From: Ruania zhangjianzhongii
GTDB lineage: Bacteria > Actinomycetota > Actinomycetes > Actinomycetales > Beutenbergiaceae
DNA length: 64,000 bases
Assembly (NCBI RefSeq): GCF_008000995.1
Contig: NZ_CP042828.1
Coordinates: 3,090,882-3,154,881, forward strand
Direction: 5' to 3'
The position numbers were made by a program, and so were the translations under genes. Below the pieces are notes generated by a model. It searched no databases. It was given only the letters and a program-made list of their open reading frames with translations, and was not told the origin of the DNA. The first letter of the stretch is position 1. Every line of letters begins with the position of its first letter. Positions 8,824-18,017 of the stretch are shown here, piece by piece.

Positions 8824-10023
8824 TCACTGCCCGAGCACGTCGCGATAGACGGCCAGGGTGCGCTCGGCGATCGAGTCCCAGGCGAAGTGCTCCTCGGCGC
8901 GGGCCCGCCCGGCGGCGCCCATCGCCGCGGCCCGGGCCGGATCGCTGGTCAGCTCGGTGAGCGCGGCGGCCAGGTCGGCGACGAACCGGTCCGGATCCAG
9001 CGGGGTGCCGGTGCCGTCACTCAGCTGCTCCAGCGGGACCAGCAGCCCGGTGGTGCGATCGTCGACCACCTCGGGGATGCCCCCGGTGGCCGAACCGACC
9101 ACAGCGGTGCCGACGGCCATCGCCTCCAGGTTCACGATGCCCAACGGTTCGTAGATCGAGGGGCAGACGAACACGGTGGCCACCGCCAGCAGAGCGGTCA
9201 CCTGCTCCCGGGGAAGCATCTCGGAGATCCATACCACCCCGGTGCGGCGGGTCTGCAGCTGCTCCACCCCGGCGCTGACCTCAGCGGCCAGCTCGGGCGT
9301 GTCCGGGGCGCCGGCGCAGAGGATGAGCTGCACGTCCTCCGGCAGCGACTCGGCGGCGGCAAGCAGGTAGGGCAGGCCCTTCTGCCGGGTGATCCGGCCG
9401 ACGAAGATCACCGCAGGGCGCTCGGGGTCGATTCCGTGCGCGGCGGCCACCCGGGTGATGGTCGCCTCGTCCGGGCGCTGCCAGGCGGCCAGATCGATGC
9501 CGTTGTGCACGACGACGACCTTCTCCGGATCGATCTGGGGATAGGCGTGCAGGATGTCGGCGCGCATCCCCGCACTGACGGCAATCACCCGGGCGGCCCC
9601 CTCATAGGCGGTGCGCTCGGCCCAGCTGGAGAGCGCGTACCCGCCGCCGAGTTGTTCGGCCTTCCACGGCCGGAGTGGTTCCAGGCTGTGTGCGGAGAGC
9701 ACGTGCGGGATGTCGTTCAGCAGCCCGGCCAGATGCCCGGCGAGGTTGGCGTACCAGGTGTGCGAGTGCACCAGGTCCGCGCCGGCCACGTCCGCGGCGA
9801 TGCGCAGGTCGACGCCGAAGGTGCGCAGCGCGGGATTGGCCTCGGACAGGTCGGCGGGTTCGGAGTAGCCGGTGACGTTCGGCGTACCCGGGCGCGGTCC
9901 GTCGAAACAACGCACCTGGACGTCGATGTGCCGGGCGAGCACAGCGGACAGCTCCGCGACGTGCACCCCGGCCCCGCCATACACGTGCGGGGGAAACTCG
10001 CGGGTGAGGAGGTCCACACGCAT
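8824..10023 (-). CDS. glgA: Actinobacterial-type glycogen synthase / maltose-1-phosphate synthase (GT4)
   Basis: The 399-residue GT4 enzyme begins [20 protein letters not shown], the N-terminus of the actinobacterial GlgA group (Mycobacterium Rv1212c, also called GlgM). The C-terminal half has [15 protein letters not shown] and the [14 protein letters not shown] nucleotide-sugar binding element. The family uses ADP-glucose; in mycobacteria it makes maltose-1-phosphate for GlgE, elsewhere it is described as glycogen synthase. The ATG is preceded by AAGGAG at good spacing. It is divergent from glgC, the enzyme that supplies ADP-glucose, across about 97 bases, so the two are probably co-regulated. 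Confidence 0.9.
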   Translation of the reverse strand: MRVDLLTREFPPHVYGGAGVHVAELSAVLARHIDVQVRCFDGPRPGTPNVTGYSEPADLSEANPALRTFGVDLRIAADVAGADLVHSHTWYANLAGHLAGLLNDIPHVLSAHSLEPLRPWKAEQLGGGYALSSWAERTAYEGAARVIAVSAGMRADILHAYPQIDPEKVVVVHNGIDLAAWQRPDEATITRVAAAHGIDPERPAVIFVGRITRQKGLPYLLAAAESLPEDVQLILCAGAPDTPELAAEVSAGVEQLQTRRTGVVWISEMLPREQVTALLAVATVFVCPSIYEPLGIVNLEAMAVGTAVVGSATGGIPEVVDDRTTGLLVPLEQLSDGTGTPLDPDRFVADLAAALTELTSDPARAAAMGAAGRARAEEHFAWDSIAERTLAVYRDVLGQ

Positions 10024-10098
10024 CTTCTCGCTCCTTCTGTGCCGAGGTGTCGACGATCACAGCGGATCCACACCGCGATACCGATGGTGTGCTCCGCT

Positions 10099-10119
10099 CT
10101 CTGACTCTATGGTTCAGAG
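10099..10119 (+). promoter_or_regulatory. glgC -10 box (TATGGT) inside a CTCTGA/TCAGAG inverted repeat
   Basis: TATGGT at 10108-10113 fits TANNNT and ends seven bases before the ATG at 10121, which lacks a Shine-Dalgarno, suggesting a leaderless glgC mRNA. Flanking it, CTCTGA (10099-10104) and TCAGAG (10114-10119) form a six-base inverted repeat centred on the box, a possible operator in the glgA-glgC divergent region. Confidence 0.45.
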
Positions 10120-10120
10120 C

Positions 10121-11365
10121 ATGGCAGCACCACGAGTTCTCGCAATCGTTCTGGCCGGCGGTGAAGGCAAGCGGCTGATGCCGTTGACACAGGACCGCGC
10201 CAAACCCGCAGTGCCGTTCGGGGGGATCTACCGGCTGGTGGACTTCGCCCTCTCGAACGTGGTCAACTCCGGCTACCTGAAAGTCGTGGTGCTGACCCAG
10301 TACAAGTCCCACTCCCTGGACCGGCACGTGGCCAAGACCTGGCGGATGTCCCACCTGCTCGGCAACTACGTGGCCCCGGTACCCGCCCAGCAGCGCGTGG
10401 GCAAGAACTGGTTCCTCGGCAGCGCGGACGCCATCTACCAGTCGCTGAACCTGCTGGACGACGAGAAGCCGGACATCGTGGTGGTGGTCGGCGCCGACCA
10501 CGTCTATCGGATGGACTTCTCCCAGATGGTCTCCGATCACATCGACTCCGGTGCGGAGATGACCGTGGCCGGGATCCGGCAGCCGATCTCTCTGGCCGAC
10601 CAGTTCGGGGTGATCTCCGCCTCCGAGTCGGACCCGCGGCGGATCGCGGAGTTCCTGGAGAAGCCGACCGACCCACCCGGACTGGCCGACTCGCCCGAAG
10701 AAGTGCTGGCCTCGATGGGCAACTACGTGATGAACGCCGATGCGCTGGTGGATGCGGTCACCCGGGACTCCCGGTCGACGATCTCCCGGCACGATATGGG
10801 TGGGGACATCGTGCCGTACTTCGTGGACAAGGGGCAGTGCGGCCTGTACGACTTCATCGAGAACGACGTCCCTGGCTCCACCGCCCGGGACCGGGACTAC
10901 TGGCGGGACGTGGGGACTCTGGACGCCTACTACGACGCCAACCAGGACCTGATCACCGTGGAGCCGGTGTTCAACCTGTACAACAACCAGTGGCCGCTCT
11001 ACACCGGCTACACGGGCCTGCCGCCAGCGAAGTTCGTGCACGAAAGCGGCGACCGGGTGGGCCATGCCACCGACTCGATCATCTCCCCCGGTGTGGTGGT
11101 CTCCGGGGGTGAGGTGAGCTCCTCGGTACTCTCCCCGGACGTGCGGGTGCACTCCTGGTCCCAGGTCTCCGGGTCGGTGCTGATGGACGGGGTACAGGTG
11201 GGGCGCCATGCCACGGTCAGCAACGCGATCCTGGACAAGTCGGTGGTGGTGGCCGAAGGAGCCACTGTGGGAGTGGACCGGGAGCTGGATGCCGCCCGTG
11301 GCTTCACCATCACCGCCGACGGCGTGACGGTGGTGCCGAAGAACGGGCGCGTGGACGCGCAGTGA
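10121..11365 (+). CDS. glgC: Glucose-1-phosphate adenylyltransferase
   Basis: This 414-residue enzyme makes ADP-glucose from ATP and glucose-1-phosphate, the committed step of bacterial glycogen synthesis. The N-terminal nucleotidyltransferase signature [20 protein letters not shown] follows the start almost at once; [13 protein letters not shown] carries the catalytic region and the C-terminal 130 residues form a left-handed beta helix ([18 protein letters not shown]). Length agrees with the mycobacterial enzyme (404). ATG at 10121 is preferred over an in-frame ATG at 10109 because a -10 box overlaps the latter. The stop overlaps serB by GTGA. Confidence 0.95.
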   Translation: MAAPRVLAIVLAGGEGKRLMPLTQDRAKPAVPFGGIYRLVDFALSNVVNSGYLKVVVLTQYKSHSLDRHVAKTWRMSHLLGNYVAPVPAQQRVGKNWFLGSADAIYQSLNLLDDEKPDIVVVVGADHVYRMDFSQMVSDHIDSGAEMTVAGIRQPISLADQFGVISASESDPRRIAEFLEKPTDPPGLADSPEEVLASMGNYVMNADALVDAVTRDSRSTISRHDMGGDIVPYFVDKGQCGLYDFIENDVPGSTARDRDYWRDVGTLDAYYDANQDLITVEPVFNLYNNQWPLYTGYTGLPPAKFVHESGDRVGHATDSIISPGVVVSGGEVSSSVLSPDVRVHSWSQVSGSVLMDGVQVGRHATVSNAILDKSVVVAEGATVGVDRELDAARGFTITADGVTVVPKNGRVDAQ

Positions 11366-12021
11366 CCGATCCGGCAGCAGCCCATGGCACGACCCGCTTC
11401 CTCCTGGTGCTGGACGTGGACTCCACGTTCATTACCGCCGAGCAGATCGATCTGCTCGCCGCCCATGCCGGCTCCGGCGAGCAGGTGGCCGAGATCACCG
11501 CGCGAGCGATGGCCGGTGAGCTGGACTTCGCCGCCTCGCTGACCGAACGGGTGGGCACCCTGGCGGGGGTGGCCGTGGGCGTGCTGGACCAGGTGCGCGC
11601 GCAGATCGAGCTCAGCCCGGGTGCCGCTGACCTGGTGGCGGGAGCCCACGCCCGCCACTGGCCGGTGGCCCTGGTCTCCGGAGGGTTTCACGAGATCGTC
11701 GATCCGATCGCCGCCGAGCAGCGGATCACCCGGGTGCGGGCGAACCGGCTCGCCGTCGCCGACGGTGTGCTCACCGGCGGGCTCGACGGTCCGATCGTGG
11801 ACCGGGCCGCGAAGGCGCACTGGTTGCGCACCTTCGCCGCCGAGGAGGGCGTTCCGTTGGCTCGGACGGTCGCGATCGGCGACGGCGCGAACGACCTGGA
11901 CATGCTCGCTGCTGCGGGTCTGGGGGTCGCCTACTATGCCAAACCGGTGGTGGCGGCCCAGGCGGACGTGGCCATCGACTCCGGGGGGCTGGAGCAGGTA
12001 CTGGCACTGCTCGGAGCCTAG
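11362..12021 (+). CDS. serB: Phosphoserine phosphatase
   Basis: The 219-residue HAD phosphatase has the nucleophile motif DVDSTFI near residue 18, LVSGGF (motif II Ser region) near residue 110, and [12 protein letters not shown] near residue 173, the SerB pattern. It hydrolyses phosphoserine to serine as the last step of serine synthesis. There is no N-terminal ACT domain, unlike mycobacterial SerB2. The GTG start lies inside the glgC stop (GTGA), so translation is probably coupled. The link to glgC is positional only; no pathway connection is evident. Confidence 0.92.
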   Translation: MTDPAAAHGTTRFLLVLDVDSTFITAEQIDLLAAHAGSGEQVAEITARAMAGELDFAASLTERVGTLAGVAVGVLDQVRAQIELSPGAADLVAGAHARHWPVALVSGGFHEIVDPIAAEQRITRVRANRLAVADGVLTGGLDGPIVDRAAKAHWLRTFAAEEGVPLARTVAIGDGANDLDMLAAAGLGVAYYAKPVVAAQADVAIDSGGLEQVLALLGA

Positions 12022-12029
12022 GGGGCGCT

Positions 12030-13040
12030 GTGGTCGATGAGCTAGTCGAGCCGGCTGCCGCCGGTCCGCGGCGCCGGCTGCGCTGGCAGCCGTGGCTGAC
12101 CGTTCCGGCCGTGGTGGCCGCTGTGGTCGTGGCCCTGCTCCCGCACGTCGCAGTGGTCCGGCCCTGGGTGGTGCCCTCGCTGCAGGCCGTCGTTCCGGTG
12201 GTGGGCCTCGCGTTGGTGGTGCTCGCCCTGGTGCTGGCGCTGGTGCGCCGCTGGCTGCCGGCGCTCGTTCTGGTCCTCGGCGCGGTGCTCGGTGTGGCCC
12301 CGGCCCTGGTCCCGTGGCCGATCGGGACCGGTACCGAGCAGTCCGCCGGCGGCGCAGAGCTGACCATCCTGAGCCTGAACGTCCAGTACGGTCGCGCTGA
12401 CCGCCAGGCGGTTGTGGACGCGGTGACCAGCCACGATGTGGACGTCCTGGTGCTGCTGGAGGCCGATGAGGCGTTGCTGGCCGACCTCGCGGCGCTCGGC
12501 CTGGCCGGCCAGCTGCCGCACCGGACGGAGCCGATCGCCTCCGGCGGGGCGGCCGGGAGCGCCATCCTCTCCGCCCACCCGCTCCAGCTCGAGGGTCGGA
12601 TCCGCCTGCCGGAGGGGGTGGCTCAGTTCGACCAGCCGGTCGCCGTCGTCGAGCACCCGGAGCTGGGACCGGTCCGGGTGGCCGCGGTACATCCGGTACC
12701 CCCGATCGATGCCGTGGCTTCGTGGCAGGCGAGCTTGCGCGGGCTGGACGACTGGCAGGCCACCCACGCCGACCTTCCTCTGCTGCTGGCCGGGGACTTC
12801 AACGCCGGGTACCCGCACCCGCAGTTCCGGGCGATCGCCGCGGACCTGACCGATACCGCCTCGTTGGCCGGTCCGCTCCCCCGGCCGACCTGGCCGCTGG
12901 GTGCCCGGGTGCCCGCGTTCACCGCGATCGATCACGTGCTGGTGCGTGACCTGGTCCCGGTCGGCTGGGAGCAGGTCACCGTGCCCGGTACCGACCACCG
13001 CGGCATTGTGGCCACCGTGACGTCGGCCGCGGCGGATTGA
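12030..13040 (+). CDS. Membrane-anchored endonuclease/exonuclease/phosphatase family protein
   Basis: The 336-residue protein has three closely spaced N-terminal membrane helices (residues about 22-100), then a DNase I-like fold domain facing outward or inward with the family motifs LSLNVQYG, VLLEADEA, LLLAGDFNAG, FTAIDHVLV and TDHRGIVA (N, E, D-N, D-H and D-H catalytic positions all present). The substrate could be a phospholipid, nucleotide or inositol phosphate; the sequence does not decide. It starts GTG eight bases after the serB stop and probably shares its transcript. Confidence 0.87.
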   Translation: MVDELVEPAAAGPRRRLRWQPWLTVPAVVAAVVVALLPHVAVVRPWVVPSLQAVVPVVGLALVVLALVLALVRRWLPALVLVLGAVLGVAPALVPWPIGTGTEQSAGGAELTILSLNVQYGRADRQAVVDAVTSHDVDVLVLLEADEALLADLAALGLAGQLPHRTEPIASGGAAGSAILSAHPLQLEGRIRLPEGVAQFDQPVAVVEHPELGPVRVAAVHPVPPIDAVASWQASLRGLDDWQATHADLPLLLAGDFNAGYPHPQFRAIAADLTDTASLAGPLPRPTWPLGARVPAFTAIDHVLVRDLVPVGWEQVTVPGTDHRGIVATVTSAAAD

Positions 13041-13113
13041 CCGGAGCCGCTGATATTTTCTCGCGACAACAGGCAGCTCCTGTGACAGGCTCACCAAGGC
13101 CCTGGGAGGTACC

Positions 13114-14352
13114 GTGCCCCGTCTTGTCATGACCGCCATGCCCGCCGCCGGCCATGTCAACCCGAGCGCCCCACTGATCGGCGAGCTGGTCGAACGTGGC
13201 GTGGACGTGGCCTACTACGCCACCGAGGAGTTCCGCCCCCTGGTCGAGCGGCTGGGCGCCGAGTTCTGCGCCTACCCGGAGCGGACGATCTCCTCCGGCG
13301 TCATTGCCGAGGCCACGAGAGATGGCGGCCCGCCCAAGGTCGCCCAGCGGCTCTTCGAATCGACACGCCTGGTGGTGCCCTTCCTGCAGGCCGAGCTGCG
13401 TGATCGCCCACCCGGGGCAGTCATGTTCGATTCCAACGCCCTGTGGGGACGGATCGTGGCGACGAGCCTCGGACTCCCAGCCATCTCGTTGATGACCACG
13501 ATGCGGATCGGCGCCTCCGAACTACGCGCACTGAGCGCACGTGAGTCGCTGCCGCTGATCCGGGAGACCTTCGCCGCCCTGCCGGGACTGCTCCAGGCCA
13601 GACGTCGCCTCCGACGCGACGTCGGTGCTGGGCTGCTCCCGCCCAGTCCGATCTTGCCGGCGCAGGGTGATCTGACGATCTTTCCCCTGCCGGAGTGGAT
13701 GCAGCCGGACAGCGATCGGAACGATCCCACGTGCCACTACGTCGGCCCGTCGATCGCTACCGACACGCGCACAGAAGAGGCCGATAGCCCACTGCGGGAG
13801 CTCCTGCGCCGCAACGAGCCACTGGTCGTGGTCTCGCTCGGCACGCTGCACAGTGGCGGCGAGGACTTCTTCCGTTCTTGCGTCGAGGCGTTCGCAGCGC
13901 TGCCAGCGACCGTGCTGCTGGTCGTAGGCCGGCGCACCGACCCGCCGGCTCCCGAATCACTACCGCCCAACGTCGCAGTACGCTCCGTCGTACCGCAGCT
14001 GGAGGTCCTTCAGCATGCCGCGGTGTTCGTGACGCACGGTGGAATGAACAGTGTGCTCGAGGCGCTCCAGCTCGGCGTACCGATGGTGATCATCCCGCAG
14101 CAGGTCGAACAGCTGTGCATCGGAGCGGCAGTAGCCGACCGGGGCGCAGCGATCGTGCTCCGGCACCACCTCCACGGGCGAAAGATCGGCGCCGAGGAGC
14201 TGCGCACAACCGTCCGGGCGCTGCTCAGCCGCAAGTCCTACCGTGCCGGGGCGAAAGCCCTGGAGCAGTCCTTGCACACGGGTGGCGGCGCCGCAGCGGC
14301 CGCCGACCAGATCGAACGCCTCCTCCCGGGTGCGGCGCCTTCGGCTGACTAG
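13114..14352 (+). CDS. GT1 glycosyltransferase, macrolide (MGT) type
   Basis: This 412-residue GT1 enzyme begins VPRLVMTAMPAAGHVNPSAP, the acceptor domain start shared by macrolide and UDP-glycosyltransferases. The C-terminal donor domain has the signature AVFVTHGGMNSVLEALQLGVPMVIIP with the conserved H and GG, and ends in a long helix. Family members glucosylate small hydrophobic molecules such as macrolides, sterols or glycolipids. The GTG start sits after GGGAGGT. The gene is alone: flanks are a phosphatase and a convergent sixA-like gene. Its codon choice looks a little less biased than its neighbours, so acquisition is possible but not shown. Confidence 0.85.
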   Translation: MPRLVMTAMPAAGHVNPSAPLIGELVERGVDVAYYATEEFRPLVERLGAEFCAYPERTISSGVIAEATRDGGPPKVAQRLFESTRLVVPFLQAELRDRPPGAVMFDSNALWGRIVATSLGLPAISLMTTMRIGASELRALSARESLPLIRETFAALPGLLQARRRLRRDVGAGLLPPSPILPAQGDLTIFPLPEWMQPDSDRNDPTCHYVGPSIATDTRTEEADSPLRELLRRNEPLVVVSLGTLHSGGEDFFRSCVEAFAALPATVLLVVGRRTDPPAPESLPPNVAVRSVVPQLEVLQHAAVFVTHGGMNSVLEALQLGVPMVIIPQQVEQLCIGAAVADRGAAIVLRHHLHGRKIGAEELRTTVRALLSRKSYRAGAKALEQSLHTGGGAAAAADQIERLLPGAAPSAD

Positions 14353-14882
14353 CCGCGGCAGGTCGCCAGTGCGGTGAGTACCCCGCCGTGCCGCTCCAAC
14401 CGCTGCCACGGTCCGTGGTAGGTGAGCAGCGCGGCGGTGGCGGTGGACATCCCGGTGCGCACCCGCAGGGCCGCCGCCTCTTGGGAGGACGGTCCAGCCA
14501 GATAGTGCGCGACGGCGGAGGTCACCGGCTCGTGCCCGACCACGAGCACCTCGCTCACCTGCTCACTCACCCCGTGCAGCAGGTCGAGGACCTCCTCCAG
14601 GTCGGCACCGTAGAGCAGGTCCAGGAACTGGGTGTCGATCGCTTCGGCGGCATCGCCGTAGGCGTTCGCCGCCAGCTCCCAGGTCTGCCGGGCGCGGGTG
14701 GCGGTGGAGCACAGCACCAGTTGGGGCACGATGCCGCTCTCTTGCAAGCGCTGCCCGATCGCGCGCGCGTCGGCGCGCCCGTCCAACGTCAGGGTCCGGT
14801 CGATGTCGTGGGTGGCGTGGTGTTCAGCCTGGGCGTGCCGGAGCAACGTCAGCCGCTTCGTCGGAGCCTCGAAGTCACTCAT
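14349..14882 (-). CDS. SixA-like phosphohistidine phosphatase (histidine phosphatase superfamily)
   Basis: The 177-residue protein has the catalytic LLRHAQAEHH near residue 13 (RHxxAE of SixA), the CSTATRARQTWE element near residue 57 and the second histidine in VVGHEPV near residue 115. This small branch of the phosphoglycerate-mutase-like superfamily includes E. coli SixA, which dephosphorylates histidine-containing phosphotransfer domains. Its cellular substrate here is unknown. The ATG at 14882 follows the fabI stop by four bases, so it can be co-transcribed with fabG-fabI. Its stop overlaps the convergent glycosyltransferase stop. Confidence 0.87.
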   Translation of the reverse strand: MSDFEAPTKRLTLLRHAQAEHHATHDIDRTLTLDGRADARAIGQRLQESGIVPQLVLCSTATRARQTWELAANAYGDAAEAIDTQFLDLLYGADLEEVLDLLHGVSEQVSEVLVVGHEPVTSAVAHYLAGPSSQEAAALRVRTGMSTATAALLTYHGPWQRLERHGGVLTALATCRG

Positions 14883-14886
14883 GTCT

Positions 14887-15654
14887 CTAGAGTCCCATGG
14901 CATGCACGCCACCGTCGACGTGAACGATCTCCGCGGTCGTGGCCGGTAGCCAGTCCGAGAGCAGCGCGACGATCGTCCGGGCGGTCGGCTCGGTGTCCGA
15001 GACGTCCCAGCCGAGCGGGGCACGGTCTGGCCAGCCGCCCTCCATCTCCTCGAACCCGGGGATCGACTTGGCAGCCGTAGTGCGCAGTGGCCCCGCGGAA
15101 ACAAGGTTCACCCGGATACCTTCCGGGCCCAGGTCCCGGGCCAGATAGCGGGCGGTGGACTCGAACGCCGCCTTGGCTACCCCCATCCAGTCGTAGACCG
15201 GCCAGGCGTACTGCGCGTCGAAGGTCAGACCGACCACGGAGGAGCCGCGGCCCAGCAACGGCTGAGTGGCCACGGCGAGCGACTTGAGCGAGTAGGCCGA
15301 GACCTGCAGGGCCGTCGCCACGTCCGGCCACTCGCCGGACAGGAAGTTGCCACCCATCACGCTCTGCGGAGCGAAGCCGATCGAGTGCACCACCCCGTCG
15401 AGGTGGTCGACGTGCTCACCGACCCGGTCGGCCAGAGCCGCCAGGTCATCGGCGTCGGTGACGTCCAGCTGTACCACCGGCGCCGGCTGCGGCAGACGGC
15501 GGGAGATCGCCTGGGTGAGCTTGAGCTGGCGTCCGAAGGAGGACAGCACCACCTGGGCGCCTTGCTCCTGTGCCAGCCTGGCCACGGTGAACGCGATGGA
15601 GCTTTCCATCAGTACCCCGGTGACGAGGATCTTCTTCCCGTCCAGCAGACCCAT
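14887..15654 (-). CDS. fabI: Enoyl-[acyl-carrier-protein] reductase (NADH), InhA/FabI
   Basis: The 255-residue SDR-type enzyme begins MGLLDGKKILVTGVLMESS, the divergent dinucleotide motif (no canonical GxxxGIG) of FabI/InhA. The catalytic tyrosine and lysine are in YDWMGVAKAAFES. It reduces trans-2-enoyl-ACP in the last step of each FAS-II elongation round. Its order after fabG matches the mycobacterial mabA-inhA pair. A GAGAGGAAGG sequence precedes the ATG. It is close to InhA in layout but mycolic acids are not implied. Confidence 0.93.
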   Translation of the reverse strand: MGLLDGKKILVTGVLMESSIAFTVARLAQEQGAQVVLSSFGRQLKLTQAISRRLPQPAPVVQLDVTDADDLAALADRVGEHVDHLDGVVHSIGFAPQSVMGGNFLSGEWPDVATALQVSAYSLKSLAVATQPLLGRGSSVVGLTFDAQYAWPVYDWMGVAKAAFESTARYLARDLGPEGIRVNLVSAGPLRTTAAKSIPGFEEMEGGWPDRAPLGWDVSDTEPTARTIVALLSDWLPATTAEIVHVDGGVHAMGL

Positions 15655-15690
15655 CTGTTGTGCCTTCCTCTCGTGATGAACAGGTGCGGT

Positions 15691-16431
15691 TCAGTGCCCC
15701 ATGCCCAGTCCGCCGTCGACCGGGAGCACTGCCCCACTGATGTAGCCGGCCTGCTCCGAAGACAGGTAGGTGACGGCGTCGGCGACGTCGGCCACCTGCC
15801 CGAACCGGGCGGCCGGGATCGAGGCGAGGTACTGCTTCTGGGTGGCCTCGGGCAGCTCCTGGGTCATCGCGGTCTCGATGAACCCCGGGGCCACCACGTT
15901 CGCGGTGATGCCGCGCGCGCCCAGCTCCCGGGTGACCGAGCGGGCGATGCCCACCAGCCCGGCTTTCGTGGCCGCATAGTTCACCTGCCCCGGCGAGCCG
16001 TAGAGGCCGACCACCGAGGAGATCAGCACGATGCGCCCACCCCGGCGGCGGATCATGCCCTTGGTCACGCGGCGCACACAGCGGAACACCCCGGTGAGGT
16101 TGACGTCCACCACATCGGTGAACTCCTCATCGCTCATCCGCATCACCAGGGTGTCCTTGTTGATGCCGGCGTTCGCCACCAGCACGTCGGTGGGGCCCTG
16201 GTGGCCTTCGATCGCGGTGAAGGCGGCGTCGATCGATGATGCCGTGTCCCGCATGTCTCCGACCGCAGCGAACACGCCCTCCGGGGCCTCGCCGCTGCGG
16301 GAGATCCCCGCCACCCGGTACCCCTCGGTCATCAGGCGCTGCGCGATCGCGGCCCCGATGCCACGGTTGGCCCCGGTCACCACGGCGGTGCGGGGGGTGG
16401 CGTCCTCAGTCACGACAGTGCTCCGTTCCAC
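15691..16431 (-). CDS. fabG: 3-oxoacyl-[acyl-carrier-protein] reductase
   Basis: The 246-residue SDR enzyme has the NADPH motif VVTGANRGIGAAIA near residue 16, NAGI near 87, the catalytic Ser in ISSVVGLYG, and YAATK near residue 155, ending PVDGGLGMGH. It reduces 3-oxoacyl-ACP in fatty acid elongation. The GTG at 16431 is supported by AAAGGTGAG upstream. It is first in the fabG-fabI-sixA unit, 36 bases before fabI. Confidence 0.93.
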   Translation of the reverse strand: MERSTVVTEDATPRTAVVTGANRGIGAAIAQRLMTEGYRVAGISRSGEAPEGVFAAVGDMRDTASSIDAAFTAIEGHQGPTDVLVANAGINKDTLVMRMSDEEFTDVVDVNLTGVFRCVRRVTKGMIRRRGGRIVLISSVVGLYGSPGQVNYAATKAGLVGIARSVTRELGARGITANVVAPGFIETAMTQELPEATQKQYLASIPAARFGQVADVADAVTYLSSEQAGYISGAVLPVDGGLGMGH

Positions 16432-16546
16432 GTGCTCACCTTTGGCTGCTCGGACACGCTAGCGCGGATTGCCGCCCCGGCGCCGCATCTGCCACGGCGC
16501 GGACGCCGAGGTACTCCCAGCGGACGTGCACACGCCCAACTCGGCG

Positions 16547-16552
16547 TACTCT
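16547..16552 (+). promoter_or_regulatory. -10 box, leaderless start of the DUF3099 operon
   Basis: TACTCT fits TANNNT and ends six bases before the GTG at 16559. This is the same spacing as at 8062, 27609 and 29257. Confidence 0.5.
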
Positions 16553-16558
16553 GGAAAG

Positions 16559-16867
16559 GTGCCTGAGGTTCACACGATCACCACGGCCGGGCGCCCGCAG
16601 AGCGAGCGGTCCCGCGAGAAGATCAGGCGCTACCTGATCACCATGGGGATCCGCACCGCCTGCTTCATCGCGGCGATCGTGACCGAAGGCTGGATACGCT
16701 GGGTGTGTGTCGCGCTGGCGGCGGTACTACCGCTGATCGCGGTGCTGCTGGCGAACGCCGGGGGCGACGTCCGGCGGACAGGAGATTCCGTGGTGAACGC
16801 CTCCGGGCTGCCGACCGCCGAGAAGCACAGCGAGAGCGACGACGACCCCCCAGGAGCGAACCGATGA
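16559..16867 (+). CDS. DUF3099 domain membrane protein
   Basis: The 102-residue protein starts VPEVHTITTAGRPQSERSRE and contains the DUF3099 core RRYLITMGIRTACFIAAIV, with two membrane helices (about residues 34-52 and 57-76) and a short acidic C-terminal tail. DUF3099 proteins are small actinobacterial membrane proteins without a known activity. The start is chosen from the leaderless promoter. The stop overlaps the next gene by ATGA, so it is part of a tightly coupled three-gene unit ending in SURF1, which hints at a respiratory-membrane role (inference). Confidence 0.8.
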   Translation: MPEVHTITTAGRPQSERSREKIRRYLITMGIRTACFIAAIVTEGWIRWVCVALAAVLPLIAVLLANAGGDVRRTGDSVVNASGLPTAEKHSESDDDPPGANR

Positions 16868-17070
16868 ACGACCTGATGTGCAGTGCGAAGGGGTGCCGCG
16901 AGGTGGCTCTGTGGGCGTTGCGCTGGAACAACCCCACGCTGCACGATGAGCAGCGCCGGAAGACGTGGCTGGCGTGCGAGGACCACCGCGTGCACCTGGA
17001 GAACTTCCTGTCCGCCCGCTCGTTCCTGCGCGAAACGATCAGCGTGACGGAACTGCCCCGGGACGCATGA
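16864..17070 (+). CDS. Small conserved Cys/His protein (68 aa)
   Basis: The 68-residue product reads MNDLMCSAKGCREVALWALR at its start and has two cysteines (C6, C11) followed by a CxxH pair (residues 38-41) in WLACEDHRVHL, a likely zinc or metal knuckle. I recognise it as a widespread actinobacterial small protein without an assigned function; some databases carry misleading names for it. It overlaps DUF3099 (ATGA) upstream and SURF1 (ATGA) downstream, so all three should be made together. Confidence 0.8.
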   Translation: MNDLMCSAKGCREVALWALRWNNPTLHDEQRRKTWLACEDHRVHLENFLSARSFLRETISVTELPRDA

Positions 17071-18017
17071 GGAACCGGTATGCGTTCCTGCGCAGCACCA
17101 GGTGGCTCGGTATCGCCGCCCTGGTGCTGGCGGTGAGCGTGACCTGTGTGCTCCTCGGGCGCTGGCAGCTGAGCCGGTACGAGACCAAGGCTGACCAGGC
17201 CGATCTGGTCACCACCAACTATGACGCCGCACCGGTCCCGGCCACTGAGCTGCTGCCTGGCCCGGAGGCCGCGCTCGTGCACCAGGACACCTGGCGCACC
17301 GTGCAGCTGGACGGCGAGTACCTGTCCCCCGGCCTGCTGCTGCCGCAACGTCCGATCGAAGGGTCCGCGGCCGACCATGTGATCGGCGTGTTCGCCGCCG
17401 ATACGGCGCAGGGCACCTGGTTGTTCGTGGTGGACCGCGGCTGGTATCCGACCGACTCGTTCACCGACCACTCCGCCCAGGCCGAGCTGCCCGAGGGGGA
17501 GGTGAGCCTGACCGTGCGCCTGCGGGCCGCCGAACCGGCCAGCGATCGAGACCTCGGACCCGGCCGGCTGCATGCGCTGCACCCGGAGCAGGTGCTGGCC
17601 GAGCTGGCGTCGCTCAGCGGTGCCGGCACCGACCTTGAGGACGCGGCACTGGTCACCGGTGCGTACGGCACGCTGGCCACCGAGGTGCCGAGCACCGCCG
17701 AACCGCCGGCGCCGCTGCCGCGCCCGTCCACGGACCTGGGCAACCACCTGTCCTACGCGTTCCAGTGGTGGGTGTTCGCCATCGGAGCCTGGGTGGGCTT
17801 CGTGGTGCTCGCCCGCCGGGAGGCGGCAGGTCTCGGTGCGGCCCAGCCCGGCGCCGGCGATAGCGATGCGACCACTGGCAGCAGGCCGGCATCGGCCACC
17901 GGGCCGCGACGGCGGAGGAGCTTCGCGGACGATGCCGAGGAGGATGCGCTGATCGATGCCCAGCTCGGCGGGCAGCACGCGCAGTCGCTTCAGGCCAGGG
18001 ACACCAGCTCGAGGTAG
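17067..18017 (+). CDS. SURF1 family cytochrome c oxidase assembly protein
   Basis: The 316-residue protein has the SURF1 layout: an N-terminal membrane helix (about 12-30) followed by LGRWQLSRYETK, a large extracytoplasmic domain containing GEYLSPGLLLPQRP and VVDRGWYP, and a second membrane helix near residue 230-250 (YAFQWWVFAIGAWVGFVVL). SURF1 helps insert heme a into cytochrome oxidase subunit I. The start ATG overlaps the preceding stop (ATGA). The C-terminal 70 residues are charged, probably disordered, and its last 28 bases overlap the convergent ABC-F gene. Heme A synthase (ctaA) is found 11 kb away. Confidence 0.9.
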   Translation: MRNRYAFLRSTRWLGIAALVLAVSVTCVLLGRWQLSRYETKADQADLVTTNYDAAPVPATELLPGPEAALVHQDTWRTVQLDGEYLSPGLLLPQRPIEGSAADHVIGVFAADTAQGTWLFVVDRGWYPTDSFTDHSAQAELPEGEVSLTVRLRAAEPASDRDLGPGRLHALHPEQVLAELASLSGAGTDLEDAALVTGAYGTLATEVPSTAEPPAPLPRPSTDLGNHLSYAFQWWVFAIGAWVGFVVLARREAAGLGAAQPGAGDSDATTGSRPASATGPRRRRSFADDAEEDALIDAQLGGQHAQSLQARDTSSR

